Below are positions 1 to 8,853 of a stretch of DNA of 32,112 nucleotides, in pieces. Each line of letters starts with the position of its first letter. The stretch's first letter is position 1. The notes under the pieces were generated by a model. That model was not told the origin of the DNA, did not search any database, and worked only from the letters and a program-made list of their open reading frames with translations. The DNA lies in NCBI GenBank assembly GCA_046076045.1, contig JBJTRI010000091.1, positions 1 through 32,112 on the forward strand, in the 5' to 3' direction. Source of the DNA: JAIOPA01 sp046076045 (GTDB lineage Bacteria; Eisenbacteria; RBG-16-71-46). The position numbers were made by a program, and so were the translations under genes.

Positions 1-676
1 CCATGGGACCGAACCGGGGATCGGTGAAGCCGGCATTCCGGTTCAGGTAAAGGCTGTCGTGCCACTCCCCGCACGCGAACGTGTCCATCGGATTGCCGTC
101 GGACTCCGATGCGGTATGGCCGTTGTGCAGGTGGGTCGTCGTCGTCGGGAGGCCGTACCCACGGTGCGCCGCGAGCGACGGCAGGTTGTTCCGCCAACGG
201 ATGAGCACCGGCTTGCCGGCGCGGGCATGGATGCGCGGACCCGGGAACTGGCCGTTGAACGCCCAGCAGTCGTCCGTCGGCAGGTCGCGATGCCACGAGT
301 GCTGCACCGGCGCGTTGACGTTGGCGTAGCAGTCGAGGTCGTCGACCTGGATCTTGTCCCAGTGCTCGTGGCGCGTGCGAGCGCGCTCCTTGCCCGACGA
401 CTGACACGTCTCGGTGGGGATGCAGTCGAGCTGGGCCGCCGTGCACGACTGGGCCACGGGGATGTTGGTGATCTCCTCGACCCACGGCGTGGTTCGCGGA
501 CTCACCGGCGCCCCCGCCTCGGCTGACCGCGACGACAGCCCGGCCTTGGCGACGAGGAAGCCACCACTGGTGAGCAGGCCCATCTTGAAGAGGTCGCGAC
601 GGGACAGCTTCGCGTCCACCAGTTCGACGCGATTGCGCCGTGCGGTCTCGGCCAACCGATCCTTCCAACCTGCCAT
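1..676 (-). CDS. Tat-exported multicopper oxidase, 5' part (runs off the left edge)
   Basis: The first 225 codons of a gene are read without a stop to the window edge. The ATG at 676 is preceded by GGAGG about nine bases upstream, which fixes the start. A twin-arginine signal (LSRRDLFKMG, Arg26-Arg27) and a hydrophobic stretch (about 32-46) indicate export of a folded, cofactor-loaded enzyme. From about residue 135 the cupredoxin domain begins (WAFNGQFPGPRIHARAG), followed by VLIRWRNNLP, HLHNGHTASESDG and EWHDSLY, the HxH and WHD copper-ligand neighbourhoods of CotA/bilirubin-oxidase-like multicopper oxidases. Family members couple one-electron oxidation of phenols or metal ions to reduction of O2. 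The remaining cupredoxin domains lie outside the window, so the blue-copper site cannot be checked. It is divergent from the di-haem peroxidase gene, which suggests linked extracytoplasmic redox roles (inference). Confidence 0.85.
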   Translation of the reverse strand, partial: MAGWKDRLAETARRNRVELVDAKLSRRDLFKMGLLTSGGFLVAKAGLSSRSAEAGAPVSPRTTPWVEEITNIPVAQSCTAAQLDCIPTETCQSSGKERARTRHEHWDKIQVDDLDCYANVNAPVQHSWHRDLPTDDCWAFNGQFPGPRIHARAGKPVLIRWRNNLPSLAAHRGYGLPTTTTHLHNGHTASESDGNPMDTFACGEWHDSLYLNRNAGFTDPRFGPM

Positions 677-1415
677 GGGGGACGACCTCCGTGCCGTGGT
701 GAAGAGGGCCTTGACCCGGTCCTCCGGGCGTGGCGTACCCGGGGACCATCGGCACCTTGCGAACGCGGCTGAACGACTTCCCGCGCGCCGCGTGTTCAGT
801 CCGCACCGACGTCATGCATCAGCACCGAACCGACCCACGGCGGCTCCTCCCTCGCAGCGCCAAGAGGCCCCGACACGGGACCGCTTTCCCCTTCCCCCGG
901 CGCGAGCACAACCGTAAATTGCGATACGCACTCTCTCTCCCACGGACGGTCACTGCGTCCGGTGCTCCTCCCCGCCCGACGCCCCACGTCGAGTGGATCC
1001 CCATGAAGGTCACCATGCGCAAGGCCCTCTCCCCTTCGCGCGTGTCCTGTCGTGCATCCCGTCGCCCGCCGCGACCGCGCCCAGGACCCGCTGCCCGCTG
1101 CCGCACTCGTCGCGAGCACCCGTTCACGAGCCCGCCACTCGCGCCTCCTCGAGCCCCGCATCACGCACCCTGCACGGGCGCGACGACCGTTCCGTGCAAC
1201 CTGCGTGTTCCGGGTCGCCGCCGCGTCAGGGTTTCGTGACACGCGACGGTTATCCGTGTCCCTGCGCTCCGGGTACTCCCTAGACTCGGTGGCAGCAGAC
1301 TCTCTCTCCGCTCTCGTCGCACTCCCTCGGATCCCCCCGGGCCTCTCCCCCGGCCGAACCGGAACGACGAGCTCTCTCCCACGCGGTCCTGCCGACCGCG
1401 CTACACGAGGTGCCC
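677..1415. other. 739-bp region without a convincing gene; C-rich leader of the peroxidase gene
   Basis: No reading frame here shows domain-like sequence. Frames on both strands are Arg/Pro/Ser-rich translations of GC-rich DNA. The plus strand is strongly pyrimidine-rich and poor in G, with repeated CTCTCTC runs near 930-942, 1301-1315 and 1370-1380, and many C runs between 1320 and 1360. It separates two divergent genes, so it should hold both promoters, but I cannot name a convincing -35/-10 pair. An ATG at 1002 opens a short basic frame with no hydrophobic signal peptide and no recognisable continuation. Confidence 0.5.
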
Positions 1416-4400
1416 ATGCGTCGCTTGCTCCCCGCTTTCCTTCTGGGCGTCGTCGCACTCCAGGGTCTGTCCGTGGTCGGACAAGCCGCCATCGAGCGTC
1501 GCGTCATCCCGATGCCGCAGTCGCTCAAGACGGTCGTCGTGCCCAAGCCCGTCGGGATCGAGCGCTTCGTCAAGGACGAGCAGGCCGCGATCGCCCTGGG
1601 CAAGGCGCTGTTCTGGGACATGCAGGCCGGTAGCGACGGCATGACCGCATGCGCGACCTGTCACTACCACGCCGGCGTGGACAATCGCGTCACGAACCAG
1701 ATCAACCCGGGTGCCAACGGCGCGTTCGACACGGGCCGTCCCAACCGCAAGCTGCTCGCAGCCGACTTCCCGTTCCGCAAGCTCTCGGACCCCGAGAACC
1801 GTCACTCCAACGTGGTGCGCGACCGCGACGACGTCTTCGGCTCGCAGGGCGTGCACGCCGCCATGTTCAGCGACATCGTGCGCGGCGGCCGTAAGGACGC
1901 CATCACCCCTCAGCTCCAGGACCCGCTCGGCTTCCACGTGAGCGGCGTGAACGTGCGCCGCACCACCGGCCGCAACACGCCGTCCACGATCAACGCGGTC
2001 TTCAACGTCCGCAACTTCTGGGACGGACGAGCCAACCAGCGCTTCAACGGCCGCAACCCGTTCGGCGACGCCGACTCCAATGCTCGCATACTCATGGTGA
2101 ACGACCTCGGCGAGCTCGAGGCCGTGCGCATCTCGCTCGACATGGCGAGCACCGCCTCGCAGGCCGTGGGCCCGCCGCTCTCGGACGTCGAGATGTCGGC
2201 CTCGGGCCGCACGTTCATGAAGCTCGGCAAGAAGATGCTGTCGGTCCAGCCGCTGGCGACCCAGGAGGTCAAGGCCGACGACTCGTCGCTCGGCCTCTAC
2301 CGCGCGGCCAATGGTCGTGGACTGTCGGTGACGTATGCGGACCTCATCCGTGCGGCGTTCCACGACCAGTGGTGGAACTCGTTGGAGGTGGTGGACGCGG
2401 GACTCAACGTGGTCACCGAGCTGGCCGCCCCGACCGACCTGGCCTCGCTCGCCACCAACCGCTACTCGCTCATGGAGGCCAACTTCTCGCTGTTCTGGGG
2501 TCTCGCGATCGCGGCCTACGAGGCGACGCTGGTCTCGGATGACACCCCGTACGACCGGTTCGTCGAGGGTGACCCGAACGCGATGACCAAGCAGGCCCAG
2601 ATCGGCATCCGCGTGTTCACCGGCGTGGACGGCAGCAACTGCATGGGCTGTCACTTCGGCCCCGAGTTCACAGGCGCGGCGATCACGGCCATGCACACCC
2701 TCGAGGCCGAGCCGGAGCCCGGCACGCCGATCCGCCCGTTCCAGAACGAGGGCAACCTGGAGCGCATGTTCATGGCGGACCGGCAGGCCTCGGTGTACGA
2801 CGGTGGCTACTACAACCTCGGCGTGCGTCCGACCCACGAGGACATCGGACTCGGCGCGACCGACCCGTTCGGCAACCCGCTCAGTGAAGCCCGCCGCGAG
2901 CAGCTCAACCCGGGCAGTATCCGCAACACGTTGTTCCCGCCCATGCAGCCCGGCGAGCGCATCGCCGCCGATGGCGCGTTCAAGACCCCGACGCTCCGCA
3001 ACGTGGAGCTGACCGGCCCGTACTTCCACAACGGTGGCATGGCCACGCTGGGTGACGTGATCGACTTCTATGCCCGCGGCGGCGACTTCCACGAGACGAA
3101 CCTGCCCGACCTCGACGCCGAGATGGTGCGGCAGCGCGCGCTCGTGGGGCACCCGGCGCGTCAGCTCGCGCTGCTCGCGTTCCTCAAGAGCCTCACCGAC
3201 GAGCGCGTGCGCTGGTACCGCGCTCCGTTCGACCATCCCGAGCTCGTGATCCCGAACGGCGCTCAGGGCAATGACCTGAGCGTGCTGCAGGACATCGCGA
3301 ACCCGGGTGCGGCGAGTGACGCCATCATCCGCCTGCCCGCCACGGGCCGGAACGGTGCGACCACGCCGATCCGTCCGTTCATGAACCTCGCGCCGTTCTC
3401 GGCCACCAGCATCCCGGCCCCGAACCCCACCACGGCCGAGCTCGCCCTGTTCGCGACCGACTCCGTCACCATCGCATCGGTGAAGACGAACAACGGTGAC
3501 ATCTGGAGCAACGGCACGGTGCGCATCACCTCGCGCCAGCCCCGCGAGTACAAGGGCGACATCGTGGCCGGGCGCAGCATCGTGGTGACCGGCGACACGC
3601 TCGTCATGACGGGCAACATGATGTCGAAGGGCTCGATCTCGCTCACGCCCAACGCGTTCCTGGACGGCGAGGCTGCGCCGTTCGTGGAGTACTACGCGCC
3701 GCTGGCGATGCCGGCACTCCCGGCCCTCCCCACCCTGCCGCTCATCCAGACCACGGTGAACGTCCCCGCGTACGGCATCCAGACGCTCCAGCCGGGCCGC
3801 TACGGCACGCTCAACGTGGGCACGGGTGCATGGGCGGTCCTCGAGCCGGGCACCTACGTGTTCACGCGCATCGTGCTGAGCGCGGGCGCGTTCCTGCAGT
3901 ACGACCCGAACGGCGAGGTGGACCAGCCGGTCGGGGTGGCGGGCGAGTTCCCCATGGAGAACCTGGAGAAGGTGATCGTCCACACGAACACCATCGACAT
4001 CGGGCGTGACGCGATCATCGCCAACGGTGACGTGCGGCTCTCGACGCACTTCAAGATGTACGTGCGCACCCCGAACACGACCCTGCGCCTCAACGAGAAC
4101 TCGTTCGTGCACGGCTCGATCATCGCGCCGACCGCGCGCGCCTCGATGCTGGCGGGCTCCAGCCTGACCGGCGCGCTCTACGCCCGCACGATCGACGTGG
4201 CGGAGACCGCGGACTTCGACACGCACACCATCCTCGAGCTCCCGAACCCGGTGAACCCCGGCCTCGGCTTGTTCAAGGGCATCGCGGCGGGCCCGGTCAA
4301 CCCCGACGACCCGAAGTCCACGGGTTCGGAGCGCCTCGGGCTCATGTTCGAACTGGGCCAGAACGCGCCCAACCCGTTCCGTCCCCAGACCACCATCCGG

Positions 4401-4619
4401 TTCTCGCTGCCCACGAAGCGCTCGGTCGAGATGCGCGTGTTCGACGTGGCGGGGCGCTCGGTGAAGACGCTCGCCCAGGGTCCGATGGAGCCCGGCGTAC
4501 ACACCGTGCAGTGGGATGGCACGGACGAGGAAGGCCGCCGTCTGGCGAGCGGCGTGTACTTCTACCGCCTCAACGCCGGTCGCGATCGCGCCATGAGGAA
4601 GATGGTCATCGTGGACTGA
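1416..4619 (+). CDS. Secreted di-haem cytochrome c peroxidase fused to a beta-solenoid-like domain and a FlgD/T9SS-type sorting domain
   Basis: The product is 1067 residues from ATG 1416, with ACGAGG just upstream; an in-frame GTG lies two codons earlier. A signal peptide (about 1-24) leads into a MauG/CcpA-type peroxidase of about 600 residues, with two CxxCH haem c sites: CATCH at 79-83 and CMGCH at 409-413. The conserved LGKALFWD, PTLRNVELTGPYFHNG and LAFLKSLTDERVR segments are also present. Residues about 680-945 contain repeated short turns (SVTIASVKTNNGDIWSNG, FVHGSIIAP, SLTGALYARTIDV) like the solenoid domains of pilus-associated adhesins (DUF7305-like, from memory). The last 90 residues (QNAPNPFRPQTTIRFSLP ... 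ASGVYFYRL) are a FlgD-Ig/type IX-like C-terminal domain, predicting outer-membrane secretion or surface anchoring. Peroxidase chemistry is inferred from family; the long C-terminal extension is the unusual part. A terminator follows directly. Confidence 0.88.
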   Translation: MRRLLPAFLLGVVALQGLSVVGQAAIERRVIPMPQSLKTVVVPKPVGIERFVKDEQAAIALGKALFWDMQAGSDGMTACATCHYHAGVDNRVTNQINPGANGAFDTGRPNRKLLAADFPFRKLSDPENRHSNVVRDRDDVFGSQGVHAAMFSDIVRGGRKDAITPQLQDPLGFHVSGVNVRRTTGRNTPSTINAVFNVRNFWDGRANQRFNGRNPFGDADSNARILMVNDLGELEAVRISLDMASTASQAVGPPLSDVEMSASGRTFMKLGKKMLSVQPLATQEVKADDSSLGLYRAANGRGLSVTYADLIRAAFHDQWWNSLEVVDAGLNVVTELAAPTDLASLATNRYSLMEANFSLFWGLAIAAYEATLVSDDTPYDRFVEGDPNAMTKQAQIGIRVFTGVDGSNCMGCHFGPEFTGAAITAMHTLEAEPEPGTPIRPFQNEGNLERMFMADRQASVYDGGYYNLGVRPTHEDIGLGATDPFGNPLSEARREQLNPGSIRNTLFPPMQPGERIAADGAFKTPTLRNVELTGPYFHNGGMATLGDVIDFYARGGDFHETNLPDLDAEMVRQRALVGHPARQLALLAFLKSLTDERVRWYRAPFDHPELVIPNGAQGNDLSVLQDIANPGAASDAIIRLPATGRNGATTPIRPFMNLAPFSATSIPAPNPTTAELALFATDSVTIASVKTNNGDIWSNGTVRITSRQPREYKGDIVAGRSIVVTGDTLVMTGNMMSKGSISLTPNAFLDGEAAPFVEYYAPLAMPALPALPTLPLIQTTVNVPAYGIQTLQPGRYGTLNVGTGAWAVLEPGTYVFTRIVLSAGAFLQYDPNGEVDQPVGVAGEFPMENLEKVIVHTNTIDIGRDAIIANGDVRLSTHFKMYVRTPNTTLRLNENSFVHGSIIAPTARASMLAGSSLTGALYARTIDVAETADFDTHTILELPNPVNPGLGLFKGIAAGPVNPDDPKSTGSERLGLMFELGQNAPNPFRPQTTIRFSLPTKRSVEMRVFDVAGRSVKTLAQGPMEPGVHTVQWDGTDEEGRRLASGVYFYRLNAGRDRAMRKMVIVD

Positions 4620-4645
4620 CGTCGGTCCCCTACGCGCTTCACCCG

Positions 4646-4675
4646 AACGGCCGGTGCGCTCCCGCACCGGCCGTT
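4646..4675 (+). terminator. Strong hairpin terminator after the peroxidase fusion gene
   Basis: A perfect 13-bp stem, AACGGCCGGTGCG (4646-4658) against CGCACCGGCCGTT (4663-4675), encloses a 4-base loop and is followed by TTCGCTTCG. It starts 26 bases after the stop codon, as expected for intrinsic termination in a GC-rich genome. Confidence 0.8.
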
Positions 4676-4824
4676 TCGCTTCGTCCCGATCGACCGTGGA
4701 GCGATGGGGCCGAACATCGTTCACCCCACATGAAAGTCGCTCGCCGAGAATCACCGATCCGTTCGCAGGTTCGACGCGTTCGAACGAATCCGGTTGAGAA
4801 TGCGATCGGGATGAGCGTTGTGCA

Positions 4825-4853
4825 TTGCATTGCTCGGGGCGAGACACGATTAT
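4825..4853 (+). promoter_or_regulatory. Possible sigma-70-like promoter of the Pls-type synthetase operon
   Basis: TTGCAT (4825-4830), a 17-base spacer and GATTAT (4848-4853) lie 34 bases upstream of the ATG at 4888, in a locally AT-richer patch. The -10 box matches the consensus at 4 of 6 positions and the -35 box at only 3, so this is a suggestion rather than a call. Confidence 0.3.
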
Positions 4854-4887
4854 CGTCTTCCCCACGTCCAAGGACCGGAGCCCTGCC

Positions 4888-7800
4888 ATGCACACGGAGG
4901 AGCGGCCCCGCATGCGCGTGCATACCCTGCACGCGCTGTTCGAGGACCAAGCGCGCCGTACGCCCGACATCACGGCGATCGAAGTGCCCCCGCCCGCCCC
5001 TGGCGCGGAGAGGGTGCGACTCAGCTACGCCCAGCTCGACGCTCGGGCGGACTCGCTGGCCGCACGTCTCACCGCGTTCGTGGAGCGCGAGTGCGTGGTG
5101 GCGGTGGCTTTGCCGCGCCCCGGGGTCGAGCTGTTCGTGGCACAGCTCGCGATCCACAAGGCGGGTGCGGCCTGGACCTGCCTCGAACCCGGCACCCCGG
5201 CCGATCGTCTGCGCTTCCTCCTCGAGGACTCGGCCGCGGTCGCGGTCGTCGCACTCGACGGGCAGCGCGACGCGCTCCTCGCCGCCGGCTTCCCCGGCTC
5301 CCGCATCGTCTCACCGCACGATGGCAGCACCGCCGCGGTGCCCACCCCGCGGCACGAGGCCCGCCCGGACTCGCTCGCGTACGTCATCTACACCTCGGGC
5401 ACGACCGGAATGCCGAAGGGTGTGATGATCGAGCACCGCATGGCCGCCAACCTGGTGCTCGCCGACGTGGAGCACTTCGGGCTCGGGCCCGGCGACCGCA
5501 TCGCCCAGACGTCGTCGCCCGCCTACGACTCGTCGGTCGAGGAGACGTGGCTCGCTTGGGGCACGGGGGCCACGCTCGTGGTGGTGGATGACGAGCGCGT
5601 GCGCTCGGGTCCCGACCTGGTGCCGTTCCTGCGCGACGAGCGCATCACGGTGTGGTGCCCCGCACCGACCCTGCTGCGCATGACCGGCTGCGAGGACCCC
5701 GCGCGCGAACTTCCCGGACTGCGGTTGCTCTACGTGGGGGGCGAGGAACTGACCGCGGACGTGGCCGACCGCTGGGCGGTGGGGCGACGGCTCGAGAACG
5801 GCTACGGGCCGACCGAGTGCACCGTCACGGTGGTGCGCGGCATCGTGCACGCCGGCCAGCCGGTCACGATCGGCCGCCCCGTGCGCGGGCATCGGGCGTT
5901 CGTGGTGGACGAGTCGCTGGTCGAGCGGCCCGACGGCGAGACGGGCGAGTTGCTCATCTCGGGCGCCGGCGTGGCTCGTGGCTACCTCGGACGACCGGAC
6001 CTCACGGCGGAGCGCTTCGTGGATCACCCGCGGTTCGGGCGCGTCTACCGCACCGGCGACCTCGTGCGCCGGGACACCAACGGGGACCTGCACTACCTCG
6101 GACGCGCCGACACTCAGGTGAAGCTGCGCGGTCACCGCATCGAGCTCACCGCCATCGAGAGCGAGCTGTGCCGCTTCCCCGGGGTGCTCGAGGCCGCGTG
6201 CCGCGTGCAGTCGCCGGCGACGAACCCCGAACTGGTGGCGTTCGTGGTCATGGCCGACGACCACCGCCTCGACGTCGACGCGATGCGCGCGGCCCTGCGC
6301 CGCACGCTGCCCGAACCCATGATCCCCGGCCGCATCGCGCGACTCGACCGTCTGCCGCGCGGCGCGGCCTCGGGCAAGCTCGACCGCAAGGCACTCCCGA
6401 CGCTGGACGCTGCACCGCTCCATGCGGTCGCGGGCCGCGCACCGCAGGGCGAGTCCGAGATCGCGGTGGCCGCCGCGTTCGGGCGCCGCCTCCCGGGTGT
6501 CATCGGTGCCGACGCCGACTTCTTCGTGGATCTGGGCGGCAACTCGCTCCTCGCCGCGCAGGTCGTCTCCGACCTGCGACGCGACCCGCGCACCGCGACG
6601 CTCACCGTGCGCGACCTCTACGAGGCGCGCACCGTGGCCGCGCTCGCGGCACGTCTCGACGCCACGCCGCGCGCGAAGACCGGTGCCGCCAGCGACGACG
6701 CGCGTCCGGGCGGCATCGAGCGCGTCTCGCGCCACGCCACGCTCGTCACCGGCGTGCAGGTCGCGTTCCTGGCGGTCGCACTGGTGGTGGTGAGCAACGC
6801 GGCGTGGTTCGCGGCGGGTGGGGTCATGCCCGCACTGGTGGGTCGCGTGGGCATCCCTGCGTTCGTGCTCCTCCTGCCCACGTTCGGACTCGCGGTCGCC
6901 ACGGTGGCGGGGCTTGCCGCTGCACTCGCCACCGTGCTCGTGAAGCGCGCGCTCATCGGCCGCTACGCGCCGGGCCGTCACCCGTACCTCGGGGGCATGT
7001 ACCTTCGGCACTGGGTCGTCACCCAGTTCGCGCGCGCCGTGCCGTGGGAGTGGCTCGAGAGCCTCGGCCTGCGGTTCGCGGTGCTGCGCCTGCTCGGTGC
7101 CCGGATCGGTCGCGACGTGCACGTGCATCGCGGCGTCGGCCTGCACCACGGGGCGTGGGACCTGCTCACGATCGAGGACGGCGCCACGCTGGGACGCGAC
7201 GCCTCACTCGGGCTCGTCACCTACGACCGTCAGCAACTGGTGTTCGCGCCGGTCGCGATCGGTGCACATGCGACGCTCGACACCCGTGCCCGCATGTCCC
7301 CCGGTTCGTCGCTGGGACGTGAGGCGTTCCTGGGCCCGCTCGCAGGTCTCGGGTCGGGTGCGCACGTCCCCGACGGTGAGCGCTGGGACGGCGTGCCGGC
7401 GGAGCGCACCGGCGCGGCTCCGCCCGAGCCCCCGCCCAGCGACGAGCCCGCCCAGGCGAGCCTCGCGCACCGCGCCCTGCTGCTCGGCGTGAAGCTCGTG
7501 GTCGCACAGGTCGCGTTCCTGCCCGTGATGGCACTCGCGCTCGTGGTGCTGCAGGCCTGGCTCGCGAGCGGCACGCCGATCACGGTGGGCACGCTCCCCT
7601 ACGGCCCACTCGCACTCGCCACCCTCGCCGGCTACGCGCTGTCGCTGCCCCTGCAGGCGCTGCTCTGCCGTTCCCTCGGGCGCGTCTCGCCCGGCGTGCA
7701 TCCCATCCGCGGCCGCACCGGGCTCACGCTGCAGCTCAAGGAGCGACTGGTCGAGACCGCGAACGTCGCGCTCTCGGGCACACTCGCGTGGCCGACGTGG

Positions 7801-8853
7801 CTGCGCTGGGCGGGCATGCGCGTCGGTCGGCGGTGCGAGATCAGCACCATCATGGAGGTGACGCCCGAGCTGGTGACGATCGCCGACGACTGCTTCTTCG
7901 CCGACGGCATCTACCTGGGCCGACCGCTCGTCCACCGCGGGCACTTCGTGTGCGAGCGCACCTCGTTCCAGCCGCGCACGTTCCTCGGCAACCACGCCGT
8001 GATCCCGGCCGGCTCGCACCTACCGGGCGGCATCCTGCTGGGCGTCTGCACGGTGGCCGAACCCGGCCGCATCCACGAAGGCAGCTCGTGGTTCGGGAAC
8101 CCCGCGTTCGAACTGCCGCGGCGCGAACTCGTGACCGCCGACGACCTCGTCACGTTCCGTCCCTCGCCCCTGCGCGTGCTCAACCGCGCACTGTGGGAGG
8201 CCAGCCGGCTCGCGCTGCCCGTGCCCATCGCACTCGCGCTCGCCGCACTCGCGGTCGAGCTTGCGCGCCTGCAGACGGTATTGCCGCCCAGTACGTTCCA
8301 CGGGGTCGCGCTGCCCGTTGCCGCGCTCGGACTCGGTGTCGCCGGCTGTCTCGCGGCGTTCGTCACCAAGTGGACGCTGATCGGTCGCATGCGCGAGGGA
8401 CACCACGCCTTGTGGTCATGCTGGTGCTCGCGCTGGGACTTCCTGTTCGAGGTCTGGTCGGCCTACGCGCGCCCGGTGATCGAGTGGTTCGAGGGCACCG
8501 CGCTCGTCGCACCGTGGCTGCGTGCGATGGGCGCCCGGATCGGCAAGCGCGTGGTGATGGGTACGAGCCTCGCGCAGTTGGTGGACCCCGACATGCTCGA
8601 GGTCGGGGACGACGCGACCGTGTCGTGCCACCTGCAGATGCACAGTTTCGAGGACCGTGTCCTCAAACTCGGTGTGACCCGTTTCGGCGCTCGCAGCAGC
8701 GTCGGCGCGGGCTCGCTCGTCCTGTACGGAGCCGACCTGGGCGAGGGTGCCCGGGTCGCCGAACAGGGCGTCGTCATGAAGCACGAACACCTGCTCCCCG
8801 GACATCCCTACGAGGGTGTCCCCACAAGGCCCGTTCAGGAGAGAGAACGATGA
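4888..8853 (+). CDS. Pls/PosA-type non-ribosomal peptide synthetase: A-PCP-membrane hexapeptide-repeat domains
   Basis: A 1321-residue protein from ATG 4888, with GGAG seven bases upstream; the longer TTG start lacks an RBS. Residues 10-520 are an adenylation domain: A3 IYTSGTTGMPKG (about 166-177), A5 NGYGPTE (Tyr306), A7/A8 VYRTGDL and GRADTQVKLRGHRIE, and A10 Lys497 in SGKLDRK. A carrier domain follows with LGGNSL, where Ser553 is the phosphopantetheine site. Residues 600-1321 have three pairs of membrane segments (near 616-688, 865-930 and 1105-1165), each followed by a soluble part with hexapeptide-repeat character. This is the architecture of epsilon-poly-L-lysine synthetase (Pls) and PosA. 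The pocket residues aligned by eye read D-S-E-C-L-V-G-V-T-K; the acidic third residue fits a basic substrate such as Lys, Orn or Dab. There is no thioesterase or classical condensation domain. It probably makes a homopolymer or amide of an amino acid at the membrane; substrate and product are inferred. Confidence 0.88.
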   Translation: MHTEERPRMRVHTLHALFEDQARRTPDITAIEVPPPAPGAERVRLSYAQLDARADSLAARLTAFVERECVVAVALPRPGVELFVAQLAIHKAGAAWTCLEPGTPADRLRFLLEDSAAVAVVALDGQRDALLAAGFPGSRIVSPHDGSTAAVPTPRHEARPDSLAYVIYTSGTTGMPKGVMIEHRMAANLVLADVEHFGLGPGDRIAQTSSPAYDSSVEETWLAWGTGATLVVVDDERVRSGPDLVPFLRDERITVWCPAPTLLRMTGCEDPARELPGLRLLYVGGEELTADVADRWAVGRRLENGYGPTECTVTVVRGIVHAGQPVTIGRPVRGHRAFVVDESLVERPDGETGELLISGAGVARGYLGRPDLTAERFVDHPRFGRVYRTGDLVRRDTNGDLHYLGRADTQVKLRGHRIELTAIESELCRFPGVLEAACRVQSPATNPELVAFVVMADDHRLDVDAMRAALRRTLPEPMIPGRIARLDRLPRGAASGKLDRKALPTLDAAPLHAVAGRAPQGESEIAVAAAFGRRLPGVIGADADFFVDLGGNSLLAAQVVSDLRRDPRTATLTVRDLYEARTVAALAARLDATPRAKTGAASDDARPGGIERVSRHATLVTGVQVAFLAVALVVVSNAAWFAAGGVMPALVGRVGIPAFVLLLPTFGLAVATVAGLAAALATVLVKRALIGRYAPGRHPYLGGMYLRHWVVTQFARAVPWEWLESLGLRFAVLRLLGARIGRDVHVHRGVGLHHGAWDLLTIEDGATLGRDASLGLVTYDRQQLVFAPVAIGAHATLDTRARMSPGSSLGREAFLGPLAGLGSGAHVPDGERWDGVPAERTGAAPPEPPPSDEPAQASLAHRALLLGVKLVVAQVAFLPVMALALVVLQAWLASGTPITVGTLPYGPLALATLAGYALSLPLQALLCRSLGRVSPGVHPIRGRTGLTLQLKERLVETANVALSGTLAWPTWLRWAGMRVGRRCEISTIMEVTPELVTIADDCFFADGIYLGRPLVHRGHFVCERTSFQPRTFLGNHAVIPAGSHLPGGILLGVCTVAEPGRIHEGSSWFGNPAFELPRRELVTADDLVTFRPSPLRVLNRALWEASRLALPVPIALALAALAVELARLQTVLPPSTFHGVALPVAALGLGVAGCLAAFVTKWTLIGRMREGHHALWSCWCSRWDFLFEVWSAYARPVIEWFEGTALVAPWLRAMGARIGKRVVMGTSLAQLVDPDMLEVGDDATVSCHLQMHSFEDRVLKLGVTRFGARSSVGAGSLVLYGADLGEGARVAEQGVVMKHEHLLPGHPYEGVPTRPVQERER

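Noticed and set aside
1002..1239. ATG with a basic start (MKVTMRKAL) in the C-rich gap
   Set aside because: No hydrophobic segment, no family resemblance and a Pro/Arg-rich continuation; a frame change would be needed to obtain anything like a signal peptide.
1401..4973. A 1190-codon minus-strand frame opposite the peroxidase gene
   Set aside because: It is an Arg/His/Val-rich mirror of the peroxidase gene, with no domain motif; the plus-strand frame has two haem motifs and a signal peptide.
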